Assembly: GCA_040635515.1 (NCBI GenBank)
Contig: JBEYHY010000015.1
Coordinates: forward strand, 3,880-67,879
Source of the DNA: Prauserella_A sp040635515
GTDB lineage: Bacteria; Actinomycetota; Actinomycetes; Mycobacteriales; Pseudonocardiaceae
DNA: 64,000 nt
Reading direction: 5' to 3'
The translations under genes were made by a program, and so were the position numbers. Shown here in pieces: positions 58,878 to 64,000 of the stretch. Within the stretch, counting starts at the first letter, position 1; each line of letters begins with the position of its first letter. The notes beneath the pieces were generated by a model. It did not search any database and was not told the DNA's origin. It saw only the letters and a program-made list of their open reading frames with translations.

Positions 58878-60449
58878 TCAGTGAGCGAAGTGCCGGGTTC
58901 CGGTGAGATACATGGTGGCCCCCACGGCCTCGGCCGCGGCGATCACCTCGGCGTCCCGCACCGAGCCGCCCGGCTGAACCACCGTGCGCACCCCGGCATC
59001 GAGCAACACCTGCAGGCCGTCGGGGAACGGGAAGAACGCATCGGAAGCGGCGACGGCGCCCTTGACGCGATCACCCGCGCGCTGGACGGCAAGCCGCGCG
59101 GAATCGACCCTGTTCACCTGCCCCATCCCGACGCCGACCGTGGCCAGATCGCTCGCGAGCAGGATCGCGTTGGACTTCACCGCGCGAATCGCCCTCCACG
59201 CGAACGCCAGGTCCGCCAGCACGTCCTCAGCGGCCGGCTCGCCCGTCGCCAGCGTCCAGTTGGCGGGGTCGTCTCCCGGCGCATCGATCCTGTCCGCGGC
59301 CTGCACGAGCAGCCCACCGGAAATCGGCCGCAGCTCGAACTCGCCCTGATCGACGGGCTCGGCCAGCTTCAACAGCCGGATGTTCTTCTTTCTCGTCAGG
59401 ACATCCAGCGCGGCGGCATCGAAATCCGGGGCGAGCACGACCTCGGTGAACACGTCGGCTATCTGCTCCGCGGTCTTGAGGTCGACCGTCCTGTTGCTGG
59501 CGATGACGCCGCCAAAAGCGGAAAGCGGATCGCAGGCGTGCGCCTTCCGGTGCGCGTCGGCCACGTCGGAACCCACCGCGATGCCGCACGGATTCGCGTG
59601 CTTGATGATCGCGACCGCGGGCTCGGAGAAGTCATAGGCCGCACGCCTCGCGGCATCGGTGTCGACGTAGTTGTTGTACGACATCGCCTTGCCGTGCAAC
59701 TGCTCCGCGTGCGCGAGCCCGCCGCGCCCTCCGCGATAGACCGCGGCGGCCTGGTGCGGGTTCTCGCCGTAACGCAGGACGTCGCCGCGCTCCCAGGTCG
59801 CGCCGAGGAAACCGGGGAAACCCGAATCGTCGGCGGGTGCGTAGTCCTCCGCGAACCATGTCGCCACGGCGGCATCGTAGGAAGCGGTGTGCGCAAACGC
59901 TTGCGCGGCGAGCCGGCGGCGCTGCGCGAGGTCGAAGCCCCCCGCGCGTACCTGCTCAAGCACCCAGTCATAGCTGCCAGGATCGACGACGACGGCAACC
60001 GAGCCGTGGTTCTTCGCGGCGGCCCTGACCATCGCGGGCCCCCCGATGTCGATGTTCTCGACACACTCGTCCTGGGTCGCCCCCGAGGCAACGGTGTCGG
60101 TGAACGGGTAGAGATTCACGACGAGCAATTCGAACGGCGCGATGTCGAGCGCGGCGAGTTGCTCGACGTGGTCAGGCCGCTGCGTGTCGGCGAGCAACCC
60201 GGCGTGCACCTTGGGATGCAACGTCTTGACCCTGCCGTCGAACGACTCGGGAAAACCCGTCACCTGCTCCACCGGAGTGACCGGAACACCGGCTTCCGCG
60301 ATGGCCTTCGCCGTTCCGCCCGTCGACACGATCTCGACCCCGGCCGAGTGCAAGCCGGTCGCGAGCTCAAGCAGCCCCAGCTTGTCGGATACACCGATCA
60401 ACGCGCGCCGTACCGGCCGCTGCCCAGCGCCAGGAGCCTGCTCGCTCAC
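58878..60449 (-). CDS. purH: Bifunctional AICAR transformylase/IMP cyclohydrolase
   Basis: A 523-residue enzyme for the last two steps of IMP synthesis. The N-terminal cyclohydrolase has VSDKLGLLELATGL, STGGTAKAI and FDGRVKTLHPKVHAGLLA; the C-terminal transformylase has RYGENPHQAA, KHANPCGIAVG and QPGGSVRDAEVI. GTG 60449 (VSEQAPGAGQ) follows AGGTGAGG and overlaps the purN stop as GTGA. Order purN-purH is as in Mycobacterium. Confidence 0.97.
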   Translation of the reverse strand: MSEQAPGAGQRPVRRALIGVSDKLGLLELATGLHSAGVEIVSTGGTAKAIAEAGVPVTPVEQVTGFPESFDGRVKTLHPKVHAGLLADTQRPDHVEQLAALDIAPFELLVVNLYPFTDTVASGATQDECVENIDIGGPAMVRAAAKNHGSVAVVVDPGSYDWVLEQVRAGGFDLAQRRRLAAQAFAHTASYDAAVATWFAEDYAPADDSGFPGFLGATWERGDVLRYGENPHQAAAVYRGGRGGLAHAEQLHGKAMSYNNYVDTDAARRAAYDFSEPAVAIIKHANPCGIAVGSDVADAHRKAHACDPLSAFGGVIASNRTVDLKTAEQIADVFTEVVLAPDFDAAALDVLTRKKNIRLLKLAEPVDQGEFELRPISGGLLVQAADRIDAPGDDPANWTLATGEPAAEDVLADLAFAWRAIRAVKSNAILLASDLATVGVGMGQVNRVDSARLAVQRAGDRVKGAVAASDAFFPFPDGLQVLLDAGVRTVVQPGGSVRDAEVIAAAEAVGATMYLTGTRHFAH

Positions 60450-61102
60450 GACAACCTCACCTTTCGTCCTTCGACCGTGCAACCAGCACGGCCCAATTGC
60501 TCGATCACGTCGACGAGAAGCCGCCGTTCCACAACTTTGATGCGCTCATGCAGGCTGGCCTCGTCGTCGTCGGCTTCCACCGGCACCGCCCGCTGCGCGA
60601 TGATCGGACCGGTGTCGACTCCCGCGTCGACGAAATGCACGGTCGAACCCGTGACCTTGACCCCGAGCTCCAGCGCGTCCTCGACAGCACGGATGCCGGG
60701 GAAAGCAGGCAACAACGCAGGGTGGGTGTTGATGACCCTGTTCGGGAAACGTTCCAGAAACCGCGAGCCGAGGATCTTCATGAACCCGGCGGAGACCACG
60801 AGGTCAGGACTGTAGGCGGCGACCGCCTCCGTCAGCGCCTTGTCCCACGCCGAGCGATCGGGATGGTCGCTCATCCTCACGGTGAACCAGGGGATTTCGG
60901 CGCGCTCGGCCCTGTCCAGCGCCGCGATGCCTGCTCTGTCCGCTCCCACGGCCACGACCGTGGCCGGATAGGACGGCTGCCCCGCGGCGTCGAGTACCGA
61001 CTGCAGGAGGGTCCCCGATCCCGACGCGAGTACCACCAACCGGACCGGTGTGGGCAGCTCCAGCCTGCTATCCAGAACGGACTCCTCGGGGGCGGTGCAC
61101 AC
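60446..61102 (-). CDS. purN: Phosphoribosylglycinamide formyltransferase
   Basis: A 218-residue formyl-THF-dependent enzyme of purine synthesis. Marks: VVLASGSGTLLQSVLDA, catalytic INTHPALLPAFPG (Asn, His) and VHFVDAGVDTGPII (Asp). GTG 61102 is the first start in frame; the 17 residues before VRLVVLASG are not conserved, so a later start is possible. Coupled to purH by a 4-nt overlap. Confidence 0.95.
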   Translation of the reverse strand: MCTAPEESVLDSRLELPTPVRLVVLASGSGTLLQSVLDAAGQPSYPATVVAVGADRAGIAALDRAERAEIPWFTVRMSDHPDRSAWDKALTEAVAAYSPDLVVSAGFMKILGSRFLERFPNRVINTHPALLPAFPGIRAVEDALELGVKVTGSTVHFVDAGVDTGPIIAQRAVPVEADDDEASLHERIKVVERRLLVDVIEQLGRAGCTVEGRKVRLS

Positions 61103-61176
61103 GCGGGCACATCACTTGACCTGGTGACAACACCATAAACGCCGCCAAGTTGATCTTGACCATGAGGTCCTGGGGA

Positions 61177-62718
61177 TCAATCGCGGTGGTCGCCGTCGTC
61201 GTCCCGCGTGCCCGCCGGGTCCTCCTCGGCGGCGGTATCGGTCGCGATATCAGCGGCCGCCGGCACGTCCGGCAACTCCTCCACCACCGTGACGTCACCG
61301 GCGACCAGCCGCTCCGCGATGTCCGCGTCTTCCTCGTCGGCCACATCTTCGTCTTCGTCGGCCACATCTTCGTCGGCTTCGGCCTCGACCTCGGTCGCCT
61401 CGTCGGTGTCGTCGATGTCTCCGGGATTGGGGTCTTCGGGGTCTTCGGGGTCTTGGCCGTCGTGGTCATCGTCGGCCTGATCACCGGCATCGTCGGCCAC
61501 GGCGACCCCGGTGCCGGTGGGAGCAGCCGCGGCATCGGTGGCGACGGGCTTGACGGCACGTGGCCCCGCGAACCAGGCGACGAACCCACCCGGCACCGCG
61601 ATCCACAGGAACGCGACGATCGACAGCATTCCCAGCGGTACCGAAACCGGATCGAGGGCGCCGCTCCCCAGGCGCCCTCCGGCCAATGTGCCGATCACCA
61701 CTGTGCCGAACCCGACAAGCGCGCCGGCCACCCCGACCGTCCGCAACCGGACCATCGGGTTGTCGTGACTCTTCCGCAGCGACCAGCCCACCAGCGCCCC
61801 AGCCGCGGCAGGCAAGACCAGCAACACCGGCCACCAGGCGGCCTGCTGCTCCGGCAAACCAGCCAGCAGCGGAACTCCCGGCACGGGACCACCGCTGAAC
61901 GTGAAGGGCGCCACGGTCACCGAACCGATCGAAAACCCCGGCCCCGTCACAAAACCCAGACTGAGCACCATCGCGTTGGGCAGATAACCCAGACACAGCA
62001 ACAACATCCCCGCACCGCTGCCTGCCCCCTCGGCGTTGGCGGCGAAAAGACTCCTGACGGTCGGGACCGACAGTGCCGTCGCGAACAGAAAGGTCACCGC
62101 GCCCGCGCACAGCAATGCGGCAAGTCCCAGCGCCCCCGCGCGCATCCCGCGCAACGCGACCGGATCAAGATGGTTCCTCGCCGCCGCGACGAACCCGCAT
62201 CGGCCGGCGACCCCCAGCGCCGCGGCAGCGGCGGATACCAAGGCGGGCACGAGGAAGGCCGCGAGGGGTTCGACGCCCAGCTCTCCTCCCGCCAGCACCG
62301 AAATCGCGATACCGGCCAGTGCGTGCGCGGCGGCGATGACACCGATGATGAAGCCCGACTGCCCCGGCTCGGTACAGCGAAGCCGCTGCGCCGTGCTCGC
62401 GGCGGTCCTGGCGATCAGGAGACACACACCCACCGTCGGCAGCAGCGGAAGCACACCAAGCGGCGCCCCACCGATGTCGAGCGGAACCTGGTAGGCGGCG
62501 AGCCAGCCGGGGCCCGCGCCCAATACGACACCGAGCGGAGAGAACTCCGCCTGCGAAGCGGCGGCGGTCACGACGGCGAACACGGCGGCCACCACCGCAT
62601 ATCCGGCGACGAGAGGACTCAGCGCGGCGGCGGCCAGCGCTCGGCAACGCACGCCGCGGGACACTCTCTCACCTGTGTCCGCGACCGCGGCACGTTGATC
62701 CACGGTGAGCAGGTCCAT
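61177..62718 (-). CDS. DUF6350/PerM-like polytopic membrane protein
   Basis: A 513-residue membrane protein with about 10 hydrophobic segments (residues 25-415) and a long acidic tail (residues 425-513, Asp/Glu repeats such as EDPEDPNPGDIDDTDEATE). Position next to purN and the Q-rich protein equals that of PerM (Rv0955) in M. tuberculosis, a protein tied to cell division and persistence. ATG 62718 (MDLLTVDQRA) with GAGGG 8 nt upstream. Function here is inferred from synteny. Confidence 0.83.
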   Translation of the reverse strand: MDLLTVDQRAAVADTGERVSRGVRCRALAAAALSPLVAGYAVVAAVFAVVTAAASQAEFSPLGVVLGAGPGWLAAYQVPLDIGGAPLGVLPLLPTVGVCLLIARTAASTAQRLRCTEPGQSGFIIGVIAAAHALAGIAISVLAGGELGVEPLAAFLVPALVSAAAAALGVAGRCGFVAAARNHLDPVALRGMRAGALGLAALLCAGAVTFLFATALSVPTVRSLFAANAEGAGSGAGMLLLCLGYLPNAMVLSLGFVTGPGFSIGSVTVAPFTFSGGPVPGVPLLAGLPEQQAAWWPVLLVLPAAAGALVGWSLRKSHDNPMVRLRTVGVAGALVGFGTVVIGTLAGGRLGSGALDPVSVPLGMLSIVAFLWIAVPGGFVAWFAGPRAVKPVATDAAAAPTGTGVAVADDAGDQADDDHDGQDPEDPEDPNPGDIDDTDEATEVEAEADEDVADEDEDVADEEDADIAERLVAGDVTVVEELPDVPAAADIATDTAAEEDPAGTRDDDGDHRD

Positions 62719-62814
62719 CTCGCGACCCTCGCACCCTGGTTGGACCGTACGGGTGAGCCACGCCGCCGACACCCGATGACGACGCCCACACCCCACCCGG
62801 TCGGGTCACCCAAT

Positions 62815-62850
62815 ACAAAGAAAAACGCCCGCGACAACTCGTCGCGGGCG
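62815..62850 (-). terminator. Intrinsic terminator with U-run
   Basis: CGCCCGCGAC (62826-62835) pairs with GTCGCGGGCG (62841-62850); on the minus strand the stem is followed by TTTTTCTTT. One of the few classical rho-independent terminators in this window, 17 nt after the Q-rich protein gene. Confidence 0.9.
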
Positions 62851-62866
62851 CTTCCCAGGCAGTTGA

Positions 62867-63640
62867 TCAGCCGTTGGACTGGCCGAAGCCTCCCGGCGGG
62901 GTGCCAGGCTGGTTCTGCTGTCCACCTTCCTGCTGCTGTTGCTGTTGCTGCTGCTGCTGGAAGAACTGACCCTGCTGCGGTGCGTACTGGGTCTGCTGCC
63001 CCGGCGGAGGGGAAGCGACCGGCTGCACGAACTTCGTCGGCTGCGGCGCGGAACCGGTCTGGTCAGCGGGCTGCTGCTGTCCCGCCTGCTGCTGGCCGTA
63101 CTGCTGCTGCGGCGCGTAGCCGGCCTGCTGGCCGTACGCACCGGGCTGGCCGTAAGGCGAAGCACCCTGCGGTGCCGGCGGCTTGATGATGTTGTTCTCC
63201 AGCAGGTAACCGGCGACGGCGGCGAGCATCTGCAGGATGCCGAAGATCAGGATCATGACGCCGCCGGCCTGGAGGTCGCCGGGGAACTGGAACACGGTGA
63301 ACAAGAACGTCAGCACACCGCCGATCGCGAAGATCGCGGGCCACGCGCCCGGCTTCTGGTCTCCTGGCAGGATGCCGATCAGGGCGGCGAGCCCGCTGAT
63401 CAGCAACGGCAGCACGATCCAGCCGAAGCCGACGGCGTAGACGCCCTGGTCACCACCGAGGTTGGCGAAGCCGAGGAACAGGTTCAGGACGCCGAGTCCA
63501 GCCGTCACCAGGAAAAGGATCTGCGGCAGACCGAGCTTCATGCCACCCCCCGCGGATGGCGTCGCGCCGGAATACGGCTGTTGCGGCTGCTGCGGGCCTT
63601 GCCCCGGGAATCCACCCGGCGCGCCGCTCGGGAAGGTCAT
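62867..63640 (-). CDS. DUF5336-like membrane protein with Gln-rich tail
   Basis: A 257-residue protein: Pro/Gln/Gly-rich start, four membrane segments (residues 37-147; ILFLVTAGLGVLNLFLGFA first), then a cytosolic tail rich in Gln, Pro and Tyr with a run of 10 Gln near residue 230. It corresponds in place and layout to Rv0954 (34-kDa antigen type) of M. tuberculosis, next to PerM. ACAGGAGACACGG precedes the ATG at 63640. Confidence 0.85.
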   Translation of the reverse strand: MTFPSGAPGGFPGQGPQQPQQPYSGATPSAGGGMKLGLPQILFLVTAGLGVLNLFLGFANLGGDQGVYAVGFGWIVLPLLISGLAALIGILPGDQKPGAWPAIFAIGGVLTFLFTVFQFPGDLQAGGVMILIFGILQMLAAVAGYLLENNIIKPPAPQGASPYGQPGAYGQQAGYAPQQQYGQQQAGQQQPADQTGSAPQPTKFVQPVASPPPGQQTQYAPQQGQFFQQQQQQQQQQEGGQQNQPGTPPGGFGQSNG

Positions 63641-63844
63641 CCGTGTCTCCTGTCGTGTTCTTGCTCGAACGCGCGGTCAGTCCTGGTCAGCCGCCTTGCG
63701 CGTGGACCGGACCGCACTCGCAGGCAGTCCAGGCTGCGGCGGTACGCGACATTAGCGCATCGTCACTCAGGCAGCGCCCGGCCTTGGACGTTTCACCCAA
63801 GCATTCGGTTTCATGTCTGCCCATGATGACGTACGCCCCACAAC

Positions 63845-63879
63845 CACCAGGGGCCGGGCGTGTGGCCCGGCCCCTGGTG
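63845..63879 (-). terminator. Terminator of sucD
   Basis: A perfect 15-bp stem (CACCAGGGGCCGGGC and its complement) with loop GTGTG, 12 nt after the sucD stop. Confidence 0.85.
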
Positions 63880-63890
63880 ATGTGTAGGTG

Positions 63891-64000
63891 TTAAAGGTTT
63901 TTGTAGATGTGGCGGGCGTGTTCGGCGGTTTCGGTGGGGGTTTTGCCGACTTTGACGCCTGCGTTTTCGAGTGCTTGTTGTTTGGCTTGGGCGGTGCCGG
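63891..64000 (-). CDS. sucD: Succinyl-CoA synthetase alpha subunit (3' end only)
   Basis: Only the last 35 codons are in the window; they read GTAQAKQQALENAGVKVGKT and end ARHIYKNL followed by TAA at 63891-63893, the usual C-terminus of SucD. In Mycobacterium sucD also precedes Rv0954 and perM. All Gln codons are CAA (3), all Lys AAA (4) and all Glu GAA (3), against the CAG/AAG/GAG habit of the rest of the window. Confidence 0.85.
   Translation of the reverse strand, partial: GTAQAKQQALENAGVKVGKTPTETAEHARHIYKNL

Noticed and set aside
58881..60815. 644-codon open frame antisense to purH and purN
   Set aside because: purH and purN are certain; the frame is a codon-bias artefact.
61150..63186. 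678-codon plus-strand frame opposite the PerM-like and Q-rich genes
   Set aside because: Low-complexity Arg/Pro/Gln composition typical of a reverse-complement reading; the minus-strand genes have membrane topology, ribosome binding sites and a terminator.
1..64000. CRISPR arrays, rRNA or tRNA genes, intact transposases, prophage genes
   Set aside because: None were seen on either strand; the repeats present are short tandem or dispersed hairpin elements.

Overview
The window is a 64-kb piece of a high-GC actinomycete chromosome. Strongly GC-biased third codon positions, frequent GTG starts, ATGA/GTGA stop-start overlaps, F420 biosynthesis (fbiC), an ImuA'/ImuB/DnaE2 mutasome with a mycobacterial-type LexA box, and gene orders familiar from Mycobacterium and Streptomyces all point to Actinomycetota. 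A member of the Pseudonocardiaceae (Amycolatopsis/Prauserella-like) is my inference; the sequence alone cannot prove the genus. No rRNA, tRNA, CRISPR array or intact insertion sequence was recognised.

Layout. 1-2.2 kb: the end of an aldehyde dehydrogenase gene and a truncated, catalytically dead paralogue. 2.3-6.3 kb: a Ski2-like helicase divergent from an acidic protein of unknown function. 6.4-17 kb, minus strand: an MFS transporter, then a nucleoside uptake and breakdown set (BMP lipoprotein, ABC ATPase, two permeases, cytidine deaminase, thymidine phosphorylase, and adenosine deaminase after an intervening coiled-coil gene). 17.3-20.8 kb, plus strand: the succinate dehydrogenase operon sdhCDAB. 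20.9-30.6 kb: small membrane proteins, a D-Ala-D-Ala carboxypeptidase, an MFS pump, a YhjD-like membrane protein, fbiC, an HD hydrolase, a solitary MNT-type nucleotidyltransferase, exonuclease III and an SH3-domain protein.

30.8-37.4 kb holds a complete minus-strand cluster for an aerobic molybdenum-copper carbon monoxide dehydrogenase (coxM-S-L, an XdhC/CoxF-YHS fusion, coxD, coxE) with a divergent LysR regulator at 37.6 kb. 38.5-47.3 kb: two paralogous lipoproteins, icd, asnB, a DUF1918 protein, an ArsR repressor with a perfect 20-bp palindrome and an MFS pump, then DUF3017, folD and a DMT transporter. 47.4-50.5 kb: a large protein with a C-terminal TNT (NAD glycohydrolase toxin) domain, facing a pentapeptide-repeat gene.

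50.6-56.8 kb is the SOS mutagenesis operon imuA'-imuB-(53-codon ORF)-dnaE2 behind a perfect LexA box, divergent from a DinB-superfamily gene. 57.5-64 kb: an MFS pump behind tandem operator-like repeats, purH, purN, a PerM-like protein, a Q-rich membrane protein and the 3' end of sucD, which has clearly different codon choice.

Points that deserve attention: a dispersed 34-bp hairpin repeat whose two copies differ only by a compensatory base-pair change; the AYACSFR active-site variant of CoxL with a YHS domain fused to its maturation factor; the small coupled ORF between imuB and dnaE2; several operator-grade palindromes; and a 68-bp MITE-like inverted repeat.
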